Below are positions 1 through 7,938 of a stretch of DNA of 34,837 nt, piece after piece; position 1 is the stretch's first letter; every line of letters starts with the position of its first letter. The notes beneath the pieces were generated by a model. The model made no database searches. It saw only the letters and a list, made by a program, of their open reading frames with translations, and had not been told where the DNA came from. Origin of the DNA: a virus; the IMG/VR virus record IMGVR_UViG_3300031873_000019, positions 1 to 34,837 of that record. The stretch is one strand, 5' to 3'. Both the position numbers and the translations under genes were made by a program.

Positions 1-127
1 CTCCCGGTGGGCGCAAAGAATTGGCAGGCCGCGGCGTGGATCTGCGAGAGGACCTATCCCGAGCGCTTCTCTCTTACCCATCGGGTGGACCTGAAGGGCG
101 ACATGAAGCAACGGATGACTCTGGAGC
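1..127. repeat. Terminal overlap, copy 1
   Basis: Bases 1-127 are identical to bases 34711-34837. The terminase small-subunit reading frame continues across the junction without a break, so the molecule is circular or terminally redundant. A length of exactly 127 matches a common assembler k-mer, which favours an assembly overlap of a circular sequence over a true short direct terminal repeat. Confidence 0.95.
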
Positions 128-186
128 AAGCGCATGAGGAGCTCGCCAGGATTGAAGCCGAGATCGCCGAGGATAAAAAGACTTGA
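1..186 (+). CDS. terS: Terminase small subunit, C-terminal part (continues from 34471)
   Basis: This is the 3' part of the gene that starts at 34471. The frame enters at base 1 with Leu-Pro-Val-Gly and stops at 184-186 (TGA). Joined across the contig ends the protein is 141 residues. This part holds an amphipathic region with a WQAAAWICERTYPERF segment and an acidic C-terminal helix (EELARIEAEIAEDKK), as expected for the oligomerisation and large-subunit contact end of a small terminase. It overlaps the start of the large terminase gene by 53 bases if that gene starts at 134. The identification rests on position directly before terL and on the N-terminal helix-turn-helix seen at the other end of the window. 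Confidence 0.8.
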   Translation, partial: LPVGAKNWQAAAWICERTYPERFSLTHRVDLKGDMKQRMTLEQAHEELARIEAEIAEDKKT

Positions 187-1633
187 GGAGGAGCGCGATG
201 TCTGGAGTCGCATTGTGCAGCGCCTTGAGGAGAGGCGCGACGCGAACGCTCCGCGCCTCTATGAAGGCCTCCACGACCGCCAGCTTCAGTTCCTGAATGA
301 CCCCGCACGACGGAAGCTCGCCGTGTGCTCGCGACGGGCCGGGAAGACCTTCGCGCTCAAGTGTGCTCTCGTCGAATCGGCCCGCTCCCGCCCTCGCGCG
401 ATGGCGCTCTACATCACCATTACGAGGCTCCAGGCGAAGCGCCTTATCTGGCATGAGCTGAAGTCCTTCCTCCACGTAAAAAAGATCGAGTACCGCTCGA
501 ACGAAAGCGAGCTCACCATCACGCTCCAGGAGAGCGGGGGGCAGATATTCCTCGCCGGCGCCGACGACTCGGCGAGCATCGAAAAGTTCCGAGGGCTCGC
601 GCTCGACCTGGTGGTCCTCGACGAGGCCGGCTCCTTCGGCGCTCACTTCCGGGCCCTCATCGACGATGTGCTCTCCCCGGCGCTCGAGGACTACGCGGGA
701 GGAATCGTCCTGATCGGGACGCCGAACGCCGCTTGCGCGGGATACTTCCACGACGCGGCGACGGGAATTCTTCCGGGGTGGAGCCGGCATGAGTGGACCG
801 TGCTCGACAATTCCATGTACCCCCGCTGGAGAGACAAGGAGACGGGCCAGCCACTCCCCAACTGGCGCGAGCTCGCCGATGCCTTTCGCCGCGAGTACAT
901 CCAGGAGCGCGGCTGGACCGAGGACCACCCGAGCTACATCCGAGAGATCCTCGGCCGATGGGCGCGCGACCTCTCCGGCCTTGTGTACCGCTTCCTCGAA
1001 GGGAGGAACGAGTACACGGCTCTCCCGGCCAAGGTCCGAGAATGGAAGCATATTATGGGCGTGGATCTCGGCCGTGTGGACGCCTTCGCTCTTGTCGTGT
1101 GGGCCTTCTCGCCAGAGCTTCCGGACCTGTACGAGGTCGACTCTTACCAGAAGCCGGGGCTCACCATCTCCCAGTGGGCCGAGGCCATTCGGGGACGCAT
1201 CGACCGCTGGCATCCCATCCGGTCCGTCGCCGATTGCGGGGCCCTCGGCGGGAGCATCGTCGAAGACATGAACTCGAGGCATGCGCTGAATCTCATTGCC
1301 GCGGAGAAGAAAGACAAGCTCTCGGGTATCGAGCTCTGGAATTCAGACGCGGAGAAGGGCTGGATTCATCTTCGGAAGGGAGGGCAGTACGCGAGCCAAG
1401 CTCGCATTCTACAGTGGGACCCTGACAGGCCGCACGAAAAAGAGGACGAACGATTCGCAAATGACCTTTGCGATTCGGGGCTTTACGGGTACCGTGAGGC
1501 CTGGCACTGGACATACCGAAAGCCGAAAGACCGCCCTCGGCCCGGCTCCCGGGAGCATTGGGAGGAGGAGGAGCGGAAGATGGAGGAGGAGGCCGACGCC
1601 GAGGCTGAAGCCGCGGAAGAGGCCTACTGGTAA
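134..1633 (+). CDS. terL: Terminase large subunit (packaging ATPase/nuclease)
   Basis: The 499-residue protein would pump DNA into the prohead at the portal and cut it. The N-terminal ATPase shows a Walker A-like CSRRAGKT (residues 65-72), Walker B LDLVVLDEA with D163 and E164 (157-165), and a coupling motif around IGTPN (194-198). The C-terminal RNase H-like nuclease shows GVDLG with D311, VADCG with D367, and a later acidic cluster around D444 and D447. The C-terminus is Glu-rich and basic by turns (EEEERKMEEEAD). The start at 134 has GGAG seven bases upstream; a GTG at 215 also has GGAG and would avoid overlap with terS, so the first 27 residues are uncertain. The headful or cos mode cannot be read from the sequence. 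Confidence 0.93.
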   Translation: MRSSPGLKPRSPRIKRLEEERDVWSRIVQRLEERRDANAPRLYEGLHDRQLQFLNDPARRKLAVCSRRAGKTFALKCALVESARSRPRAMALYITITRLQAKRLIWHELKSFLHVKKIEYRSNESELTITLQESGGQIFLAGADDSASIEKFRGLALDLVVLDEAGSFGAHFRALIDDVLSPALEDYAGGIVLIGTPNAACAGYFHDAATGILPGWSRHEWTVLDNSMYPRWRDKETGQPLPNWRELADAFRREYIQERGWTEDHPSYIREILGRWARDLSGLVYRFLEGRNEYTALPAKVREWKHIMGVDLGRVDAFALVVWAFSPELPDLYEVDSYQKPGLTISQWAEAIRGRIDRWHPIRSVADCGALGGSIVEDMNSRHALNLIAAEKKDKLSGIELWNSDAEKGWIHLRKGGQYASQARILQWDPDRPHEKEDERFANDLCDSGLYGYREAWHWTYRKPKDRPRPGSREHWEEEERKMEEEADAEAEAAEEAYW

Positions 1634-1643
1634 AGATTTTTTG

Positions 1644-1672
1644 TTGACAGGTACACGATAGCGATCTTAGGG
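1644..1672 (+). promoter_or_regulatory. Possible promoter after terL
   Basis: A perfect TTGACA (1644-1649) is followed 17 bases later by a poor -10 (TTAGGG, 1667-1672) in the short AT-richer gap between terL and the next gene. The spacer begins with AGGTACACGATAG, a motif that returns in three other intergenic gaps. The -35 is good and the -10 is weak, which would fit an activated or repressed promoter. Transcription would begin close to 1680. Confidence 0.4.
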
Positions 1673-1716
1673 TCATGGTATACGTAGTAGACTCAGCGCG
1701 ACCAGGAGACGGCATA

Positions 1717-2145
1717 GTGAGCTATGGAGCCCAAGCGAAGCTAGATTTTGCAATCGGAGAAAACGACGATCTCAATCCCGCCCTCGCCCGCCTGAATATC
1801 ATGGAATCCCCGCAGACGATCCTCGCGTACAAGGAGCTCCTGCTTACCATTGAGGCAGAGCACACCGCCACAATCCCCGCGGGAGAGCTCGTCGGTTACA
1901 ACTGCAAAATCATCGCGCATTGCATCTCCGGCGCCGCATTTTTGGAATACAACGATGGCTACCTCACACGGGGTGTCGTCACGCGCCAGCAAATCGCAGA
2001 GGGGGAGATCCTCATCTTGAAGCCGTGGGCCGCGGCAGAGGAGCAGGACGAAAATCCCGAAGAGGTCATTACGATCTCCTCCGGCTCCGACTCCGTCATC
2101 CGGCTCATCGTCATGGCGTACGAGGAAGTGAGCCCGCCATCATGA
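1717..2145 (+). CDS. Conserved-position protein of unknown function between terL and portal
   Basis: I do not recognise this 142-residue protein. It is rich in short hydrophobic strands with few Lys or Arg and reads as a beta-rich, acidic domain. It ends on ATGA shared with the portal start, so it is translationally coupled to the portal gene. The GTG at 1717 has AGGAG at 1704-1708 with good spacing; an ATG at 1675 in the same frame would add 14 residues but has only a weak upstream GGG. Its place in the head operon suggests a virion or assembly role, for example a head decoration protein, but no motif proves this. Confidence 0.7.
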   Translation: MSYGAQAKLDFAIGENDDLNPALARLNIMESPQTILAYKELLLTIEAEHTATIPAGELVGYNCKIIAHCISGAAFLEYNDGYLTRGVVTRQQIAEGEILILKPWAAAEEQDENPEEVITISSGSDSVIRLIVMAYEEVSPPS

Positions 2146-3983
2146 CCCTCGCCTGGCTCGAAAAGACAGGCAAGGAGGAGCTCGCGGGAGCATTGTTCCA
2201 GACCTACCAGACGCTCCGGAACCAGCAGGAGGGGCGGAGCCAGCAGAATCTCTATCACATGAGCCTATACGAGGGCAGGGCCATCCAGGACTTCGACTCC
2301 TACTCGCCGACGGACGCGGTGAAGCCGAACCCGGACGACCACAATGTCTGCGAGCCCATCGTGGACACCCTCGTCAACATGGTCGCGACGACGCCTCCTC
2401 GCGTACAGGTCCTCTCCATCGAGGGCTCCTGGAGCGATGCACAGCAGGCGAAGCAGCTTGGCTATTTCGTCTCCGGCCAGTTTCGCGTGACCGGATACCA
2501 GGCGATCCGAATGGCCATGGCGGAGAGTGCGGCCATCTTCGGCTCGGGCTTCGCGAAGATCTACCGCGTCGGGAAGGACATCCATCTCGACGAGATCTTC
2601 ATCGACGACCTCCTCGTCGATGACGTGGATGGACGCCGAGGGAGGCCTCGGAGCCTGTACCAGGTCGCGGAGATAGACCGGGCCGTGCTTCGGAAGCGCT
2701 TCCCGAAGCTATCCGTGCCCATCTCCGAGGCCTCGCGTGTGACGCGGACAACGCCGGACAATGCGGCAGATCTCTACGACTCCGTAACCATGCTCGAGGC
2801 CTGGCATCTCCCGAGCTCGCCGGACGCAGAAGACGGCCGCCATGTCATCTCCCTCGACAAGGCGGCGCTTCTCGATGAGGGCTGGACTCGGGACTACTTT
2901 CCGTTTCTTGTGCTCCGGTACAAGCCGAGGCTCCTCGGCTGGCACGGCCGCGGAGTCGTCGAATCCATCGCCTCCACCCAGCGGCGAATCAACAAAAAGC
3001 AATCGAGAATCGGCGAGGCCGAAGACCTGAACGTGCCCGTCATGCTCGTCCCGAAGGGATGCAACGTCAACCGTAAAAAGTGGAAGAATCTGCCCTGGAT
3101 TTTCGTCGAGTACGAGGGCCAGCCTCCGACTCCGATGGTCTCGCCATCCATCTCCCAGGACATCTATCAGAGCCTCGGCACCGACAAGAACGACGCCTTC
3201 GCCATCGCCGGAATCTCGCAAATGGTGAGCCAGAGCATGAAGCCCGCGGGCTTGGATAGTGGGGAAGCGATCCGCGCCTATGCGGACATCACGTCTCAGC
3301 GCTTCGCTCGCTTTTTTACGGCGCTCCAGGAGCTCGACGTCTCCGCCTTCTCTCTCTTCGTGGATCTCGCGCAGGAGATCGCGGAGGAGGAGGGGGACTA
3401 CGAGGTGATAGGGATTCGAGAGCGGGGTCGGAGGCAGGTAGCCTCACGTGTGCGATGGAGCCAAGTGGACCTCGCGCGGGACAAGTACATCGTACAGCCG
3501 TTTGCGGCCGGGTACTTGCCGCTCACTCCCTCGGGCAAGTACCAGAAGGCCAAGGAGCTCATCCAGCTTTCGCCCGCGTTTCAGACAGCGGCTCTCCGGC
3601 TCCTCGGCTCCGTGCCCGACGTCGAGGCCGAGGTCCAGCTCCAGACGGCTCCGCTCGACTACATAGACTCTATCGCCGAGCACTTTCTCGAGGGCGGGGA
3701 CTACATTCCCCCGAGCGGATACTACCCGATCCCGATGGCCATGGAGCGCTTCCAGCTCCATCTCCTCCGAGCCGAGCTCGACGGAGCCCCGGAGGAGGTC
3801 CTGCAGAAGTTTCGGGACTACCTCCTCGCGCTCGATGCACAGGCAAAGAAAACCGCGGCCGCCGCAAGCGCTCAAGCGATGGGCTCTACCGGCGGTCCTC
3901 AGTTATCCATGGCCGGCGGGATGGGAAACCTTGCTCCAAGACAGGTCATTCCCAACGCACCGGCCATGGGAGCTCTCTTTTAG
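2142..3983 (+). CDS. Portal protein
   Basis: The 613-residue protein is placed where the portal sits, between terminase and scaffold, and has the right size for the large portals of P22-like phages. The start ATG at 2142 overlaps the previous stop (ATGA) and has GAGGAAGTGAG upstream; an open frame further upstream belongs to no plausible start. It reads as mixed alpha/beta with an acidic DEIFIDDLLVDDVDG stretch near residues 145-165, a segment HGRGVVESIASTQRRINKKQ that would fit the stem/clip part of a portal, and a Gly/Ala/Met-rich C-terminus. The portal would form the dodecameric ring at the head vertex through which DNA enters and leaves. Confidence 0.85.
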   Translation: MTLAWLEKTGKEELAGALFQTYQTLRNQQEGRSQQNLYHMSLYEGRAIQDFDSYSPTDAVKPNPDDHNVCEPIVDTLVNMVATTPPRVQVLSIEGSWSDAQQAKQLGYFVSGQFRVTGYQAIRMAMAESAAIFGSGFAKIYRVGKDIHLDEIFIDDLLVDDVDGRRGRPRSLYQVAEIDRAVLRKRFPKLSVPISEASRVTRTTPDNAADLYDSVTMLEAWHLPSSPDAEDGRHVISLDKAALLDEGWTRDYFPFLVLRYKPRLLGWHGRGVVESIASTQRRINKKQSRIGEAEDLNVPVMLVPKGCNVNRKKWKNLPWIFVEYEGQPPTPMVSPSISQDIYQSLGTDKNDAFAIAGISQMVSQSMKPAGLDSGEAIRAYADITSQRFARFFTALQELDVSAFSLFVDLAQEIAEEEGDYEVIGIRERGRRQVASRVRWSQVDLARDKYIVQPFAAGYLPLTPSGKYQKAKELIQLSPAFQTAALRLLGSVPDVEAEVQLQTAPLDYIDSIAEHFLEGGDYIPPSGYYPIPMAMERFQLHLLRAELDGAPEEVLQKFRDYLLALDAQAKKTAAAASAQAMGSTGGPQLSMAGGMGNLAPRQVIPNAPAMGALF

Positions 3984-3992
3984 GGGAGACAA

Positions 3993-5090
3993 ATGAGCGA
4001 GCAAGCGAAGACATCCGATCCAAGACCCGAGGCACTCCAGGGCATCGAGAGCCTACAGGCAATCCGGAAGCAGACCCCCGCGTCCGCGGCCTTTAGCTCT
4101 CTCGCGGACCATGAGACCCTCATTCAGGACGCCATAAAGGCCGTGGAGGCAGAGGCCGCTCCAGCGCCCCCATCCGCCCCTGCCCGGAAGAACGGAAAGG
4201 CTCCAGCACCCGCTCCCGCCCCGGAGAAGGCGCTCCCAGCTCCGGCTCCCTCCGGAGATCTCGCCTCCGAGGCCCTCGGAGCTATCGGGAGACCGAAGGG
4301 CGACGAGGTGCCGGAAGAATTCGTCCGAAACTTCGACGCGCTCTCTCGCCGCGAGCAAGCCATCCGCGAGAGAGAGGGCAAGGTAGCGAGCGATCTCCGA
4401 GAGCTCGACCGACTTCGGAAGCTCGAAGAGCGCCTGAAGGCGAAGGACTACAAGGCCGCCGGAGAGCTCGGCCTATCGATAGAGGATTGGGCGGCGAGAG
4501 AGCTCGAGGGAAAGCCAAGGACAGACACCGTCGTCCAGGAGCTCCAGAAAGAGATCAAGGAGCTCCGGGACTGGCGCACGAAGGCGGAGGAGAGCGATAG
4601 AGCGAGAGCCGAGAGCGAGGAGCGGAATCGCGCCGTCTCCGGCTTTTTGCATGAATTCGACACGACTATACAGGCGGAAAGTTTCAAGCCGCTCCGGGAT
4701 TACGCGGCGATATACGAGGCGACGAATGGCATCCCCCTGGACGTCCACGTGGCGTGCAAGGACATTGGCCTCGCATATTGGAAGAAGTTCCAGCGCGACT
4801 TGACTGTGCAGGAAATAGCAGAGACCCTGAACGCGACCGCGAAGGCGCGTTTGTCCAGATTGCCGCAGCACGATACATTGAGAAATCTCTTCGCAGCAAA
4901 TCCCCCCGCGAGTGGATCGATACCCGCGGCCCCCATTGCCAAAGCGGCCAGGACAGGCCATGAATCCGGAACCCCAAAAACAATCACCGGAGACCTGGCG
5001 GCCGCATCCTCCATGGATGACGAGGAGCTCGACCTCCTTACTGGCCCAGCAAAAATCAGGGCCATCACCGCCCGGCTCTCCCGTACGTGA
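3993..5090 (+). CDS. Scaffolding protein
   Basis: This 365-residue, highly charged protein lies directly between portal and major capsid, the usual place of the scaffold. Residues about 53-92 are Ala/Pro-rich (APAPAPAPEK), residues about 105-215 form heptad-rich, Glu/Arg-rich helices (RREQAIREREGKVASDLREL and onward), and the C-terminus mixes Ala-rich and acidic segments. Such composition is typical of assembly scaffolds that fill the procapsid and leave or are cleaved before packaging. No protease gene is visible in the window, so exit without cleavage is more likely. The ATG has GGGGAG upstream. Confidence 0.8.
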   Translation: MSEQAKTSDPRPEALQGIESLQAIRKQTPASAAFSSLADHETLIQDAIKAVEAEAAPAPPSAPARKNGKAPAPAPAPEKALPAPAPSGDLASEALGAIGRPKGDEVPEEFVRNFDALSRREQAIREREGKVASDLRELDRLRKLEERLKAKDYKAAGELGLSIEDWAARELEGKPRTDTVVQELQKEIKELRDWRTKAEESDRARAESEERNRAVSGFLHEFDTTIQAESFKPLRDYAAIYEATNGIPLDVHVACKDIGLAYWKKFQRDLTVQEIAETLNATAKARLSRLPQHDTLRNLFAANPPASGSIPAAPIAKAARTGHESGTPKTITGDLAAASSMDDEELDLLTGPAKIRAITARLSRT

Positions 5091-5126
5091 TCGGCGGGAG
5101 GCCTCGTCTCGATAGATGAGCCCTCG

Positions 5127-5145
5127 CCTCCGGTCATTCCGGAGG
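5127..5145 (+). promoter_or_regulatory. Hairpin covering the ribosome binding site of the capsid gene
   Basis: CCTCCGG (5127-5133) and CCGGAGG (5139-5145) form a perfect 7-bp stem with a 5-base loop. The right arm contains the GGAGG that serves the GTG start at 5153, so the fold would hide the Shine-Dalgarno sequence. It could delay or tune capsid translation, or mark an RNA processing point. There is no following T-run, so it is not a Rho-independent terminator. Confidence 0.6.
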
Positions 5146-5152
5146 AAATACC

Positions 5153-6406
5153 GTGGCTCCTGAAAACACCCTCGTCACCATGGATGGGGCTCTGAAACAG
5201 CTCTATCGTGGCAAGGTCGTCGAAAACCTCACCTACAAGGCGAACCGGTTTCTCGGACTCGTACCGAAGTTCACCGGTTTTGTTGGAAAAAACATGCCGA
5301 TTCCCATCCTCTATGGGAATCCGCAGGGACGGAGTGCGACCTTCGCGACCGCCCAGACCAACAAGACAGCATTGTTGGTTGAGTCCTTCGATCTGACCCG
5401 AAAGAAGAATTACGGGCTCGCATCCATCGACGGCGAAACAATGGACGCGACCGAAGGCGACCTCGGTGCATTCCTGTCCGCGACCTCGGCCGTCATCGAG
5501 GGCGCGCTCCGTGAGCTCGCGAATGACGCGGGAAGAAATCTCTATCTTCAGTCTTACGGAAACCGTGGAGTGGTCGGGTCCGAGTCGACGGTGACTCTTA
5601 CTCTCTCCAACCCGGAGGACGCGAATAACTTCGAGGTGGGCCAGGAGATCTGTGCGATGCATACGATCGGGACCCTCCTCGATTCTGGCGACCACGTGAC
5701 CATCACGGCGATCGACAGGGACGCCGGGACCCTCACCTCGGACGAAAGTTGGGCAACGGTAATCGCCGGCCTCCAAGCAGGCGATTACCTGGTCGTCCAG
5801 GGAGACGCGAATCTCAAGATGTCCGGCCTTGCAGACTGGATTCCCAGCTCGGCGCCGGCCGCGACCCCGTTCTATGGCGTCGACAGATCCATCGACAAGG
5901 TGCGTCTCGGCGGATGCCGCGTGACCGGGACGTCCGGCACCATCGAGGAGGCGCTCATCGACGCAGCCGTCACGTGCGCGTCGAACGGCGGACAGCCGGA
6001 CTACGCCTTCACGTCCTTCACGGACTGGCGGAAGCTCCAGAAGGCCCTCCAGACGCGGATCGTTATTGTGAACGGCCGGAGGGACGGAATCTCCGATCTT
6101 CAGGCGCGGGGCTCGAACGGGAAGACCATCCCGGAGATCGGGTACGAGGCGATCGTTCTCAACGGACCGACGGGGCCGATCTACGTCCTCCCCGACCAGG
6201 GAGCGCCAGTGGCCAGAGGCTACATCGTCACCATGAGCTCCTGGGTCCTCGCGAGCCTCGACGAGCTCCCGAGACTTCTCGCGAGAAACGGAATGAAGTA
6301 CGTCATCGAGCCCTCGGCCGACGGAGTCGAGGTGCGCGGAGGCTATTACGGCAACCTGGGGTGCTCCGCACCCGGGTGGAACGCGACGGTCTCCTTCCCG
6401 AGCTGA
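5153..6406 (+). CDS. Major capsid protein
   Basis: The 417-residue protein follows the scaffold gene and starts at GTG 5153 behind GGAGGAAATACC. It begins with an N-terminal arm (residues 1-40 with TYKANRFLGLVPK), a Gly/Asn-rich segment MPIPILYGNPQGRSATFATAQ (split here into its helix and loop parts), a long helix around residues 98-140, and a beta-rich insertion (about 160-230) followed by a second alpha/beta half ending in a Gly-rich tail. This layout fits an HK97-fold coat protein with an inserted domain. It would assemble with the scaffold and portal into the icosahedral shell. Confidence 0.85.
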   Translation: MAPENTLVTMDGALKQLYRGKVVENLTYKANRFLGLVPKFTGFVGKNMPIPILYGNPQGRSATFATAQTNKTALLVESFDLTRKKNYGLASIDGETMDATEGDLGAFLSATSAVIEGALRELANDAGRNLYLQSYGNRGVVGSESTVTLTLSNPEDANNFEVGQEICAMHTIGTLLDSGDHVTITAIDRDAGTLTSDESWATVIAGLQAGDYLVVQGDANLKMSGLADWIPSSAPAATPFYGVDRSIDKVRLGGCRVTGTSGTIEEALIDAAVTCASNGGQPDYAFTSFTDWRKLQKALQTRIVIVNGRRDGISDLQARGSNGKTIPEIGYEAIVLNGPTGPIYVLPDQGAPVARGYIVTMSSWVLASLDELPRLLARNGMKYVIEPSADGVEVRGGYYGNLGCSAPGWNATVSFPS

Positions 6407-6425
6407 CGGTTAGCCTAGAGCGAGA

Positions 6426-6471
6426 GAGGAGGGCTCCCAAGTGTGTCTCCCCGCGCGTCGGAGCCCTCCTC
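6426..6471 (+). terminator. Strong stem-loop after the major capsid gene
   Basis: Arms GAGGAGGGCTCC (6426-6437) and GGAGCCCTCCTC (6460-6471) are a perfect 12-bp inverted repeat with a 22-base loop, placed in the gap before the next gene. A short T-run (6485-6488) follows about 14 bases later, so it is not a textbook intrinsic terminator. It may attenuate read-through, or stabilise the abundant capsid mRNA against 3' exonucleases. Confidence 0.55.
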
Positions 6472-6499
6472 CCTCCTCGTCACATTTTGGAGAGCAAAC

Positions 6500-6874
6500 A
6501 TGGATGCTTTGACTTATATCTGCCGGGAATATGGGCCCAACAGGCTCCACCTCTCGGGGTCCTTCCGCCCCAATAGCTCGAGCGCGCCGAGCTCGAGCTA
6601 TTACAAGGGCAAGTGGTTTACAATCGCCCGCGTCTCCCAGGGCCTCTTTTCGATCACGTTTGTGGATAGCGTGATCGACCTCGAATTCTTCTCCGCGCAT
6701 CTCCGGCTTGCGAGTGCCGCGGCCCGCTTCGCGCAGGGCGGCACCTGGACGTCAGGAACCAAGGTCCAGCTCGTCCGCGTCGTCGATGCCTCCGGAAACG
6801 TCCAGGACATCTCCAGCGACGCCGATAACGTGGTTTCCTTCGAGGCCGTGGTCCGCGTCGGCTCGGACTGGTAA
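6500..6874 (+). CDS. Small structural protein, paralogue of the C-terminal domain of the next gene
   Basis: The 124-residue protein starts at ATG 6500 behind TTGGAGAG. From about residue 34 it aligns by eye with the last 90 residues of the following 348-residue protein: both have YYKGK/TYKGK, FT, a Gly, TF.D, an LA.AA segment, a Q.G and a final strand. The pair therefore shares one beta-rich domain. The N-terminal 30 residues are Ser-rich. Being directly after the capsid gene, it is likely a head decoration, head-fibre or completion protein; the domain family is not one that I can name. Confidence 0.8.
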   Translation: MDALTYICREYGPNRLHLSGSFRPNSSSAPSSSYYKGKWFTIARVSQGLFSITFVDSVIDLEFFSAHLRLASAAARFAQGGTWTSGTKVQLVRVVDASGNVQDISSDADNVVSFEAVVRVGSDW

Positions 6875-6887
6875 AGGGAGGTGAACG

Positions 6888-7934
6888 ATGACCCTCTTCG
6901 ATAGCCCTCGAGTCAAGGAGATGCAATGCGACTTCCCGGGCGAGCATCGAGTCCATGGCTCTTTCGTCGCCCCGACCCAGGGGGCGGCGGCGAAGGCCTT
7001 CAAGGCCCTCGTCACGCTCGGCGTGTCCCACGAGCTCGATACCGTAGTGGAAGCAAAGACGGCCGGGGCCGCCGGGAATGCCATCACTGTCGCGCTCACG
7101 AACGACGCGACGAACGCGAAGGCCTTCATCAACTTCGGAACCGCCGGATGCGGCAAGCTCAACACGATCATGGAATTCAAAACGGCGGGCGTCGCTGGGA
7201 ATCTCTGGAAGGTGAACGTCGTTCCCGGAAGCGGCGGCGCCGAGGGCGTGAACATCGAGGAGGACGTGACGAACAAGATCCTCACGATCATGTACGAGAC
7301 GGCCGTAAGCACGGTCACGAATGTCGAGACCGCCATCGGCACAACGACGAATTTCCAGGTCAAGACGGGAGGAACCGGAGCGAATGTCCTCGCGGCCGCA
7401 ACAGACCTCCTGGAGCAATCCCCTCTCGCCGGAGGCACGGTATCGAGCTCCATCTCGAGGACCGGGACCGCATTCATCATCCACTACACGGCCACGGTGA
7501 CTACCGTCGCCCATGTCGAGGCACTCATCGCGGCTCTCGCCGGTGCCGACGACATCATGGACGTCAAGACCGGAGGGACGGGAACGAACACGCTCGTCGC
7601 GAATACCGCGTTCGCGGCGACCTCCCTAGCAGGCGGCGCCGACGCTACCGTCGCGACGACGTACAAGGGAAAGGGGTTTACCGTCTCGTATGTGGCGGCG
7701 GGCGAGTACCTTGTGACCTTTAAGGACAAGTTCACGGCCCTGAAGGAGGTCGAGGTCTTCGCCTGTCTCGCGACGGCCGCGGACCTGAAAGTACAGACCG
7801 GCGCCTTCGACCTCACCGCGAAGACGCTCGAAATCCATTCAATGACTCACGCTGGTGTCGCGACGGACTTCACCGCGAACGCCGGAGATCGAATCAACCT
7901 GAAGGCGATCTTCTCGAATTCCACCGGAGGGTGA
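6888..7934 (+). CDS. Repeat-containing virion protein sharing a C-terminal domain with its neighbour
   Basis: The 348-residue protein starts at ATG 6888 with GGGAGGTGA upstream. The middle is built of degenerate repeats of a strand pattern: EAKTAGAAGNAITV, then EFKTAGVAGNLWKV, then two copies of a K-T-G-G-T-G-x-N segment each followed by an S-P-L-A-G-G or T-S-L-A-G-G end. The last 90 residues match the C-terminal domain of the preceding 124-residue protein. The protein has no Lys-rich or catalytic motif and is rich in Ala, Thr and Gly, as in surface-exposed phage beta-sandwich proteins. A head fibre or decoration role is an inference from context. Confidence 0.78.
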   Translation: MTLFDSPRVKEMQCDFPGEHRVHGSFVAPTQGAAAKAFKALVTLGVSHELDTVVEAKTAGAAGNAITVALTNDATNAKAFINFGTAGCGKLNTIMEFKTAGVAGNLWKVNVVPGSGGAEGVNIEEDVTNKILTIMYETAVSTVTNVETAIGTTTNFQVKTGGTGANVLAAATDLLEQSPLAGGTVSSSISRTGTAFIIHYTATVTTVAHVEALIAALAGADDIMDVKTGGTGTNTLVANTAFAATSLAGGADATVATTYKGKGFTVSYVAAGEYLVTFKDKFTALKEVEVFACLATAADLKVQTGAFDLTAKTLEIHSMTHAGVATDFTANAGDRINLKAIFSNSTGG

Positions 7935-7938
7935 CCTC

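Noticed and set aside
1-127. A biological short direct terminal repeat
   Set aside because: The length equals a common assembler k-mer and the overlap lies in the middle of a coding gene, so circularity by assembly is the simpler reading.
74-1282. Long minus-strand frame opposite the large terminase
   Set aside because: It is the shadow of a GC-rich gene with strong codon bias. The plus strand has the full terminase motif set.
1920-2141. Upstream extension of the portal frame
   Set aside because: It would overlap the whole end of the preceding gene; ATG 2142 with GAGGAAG upstream and ATGA overlap is the better start.
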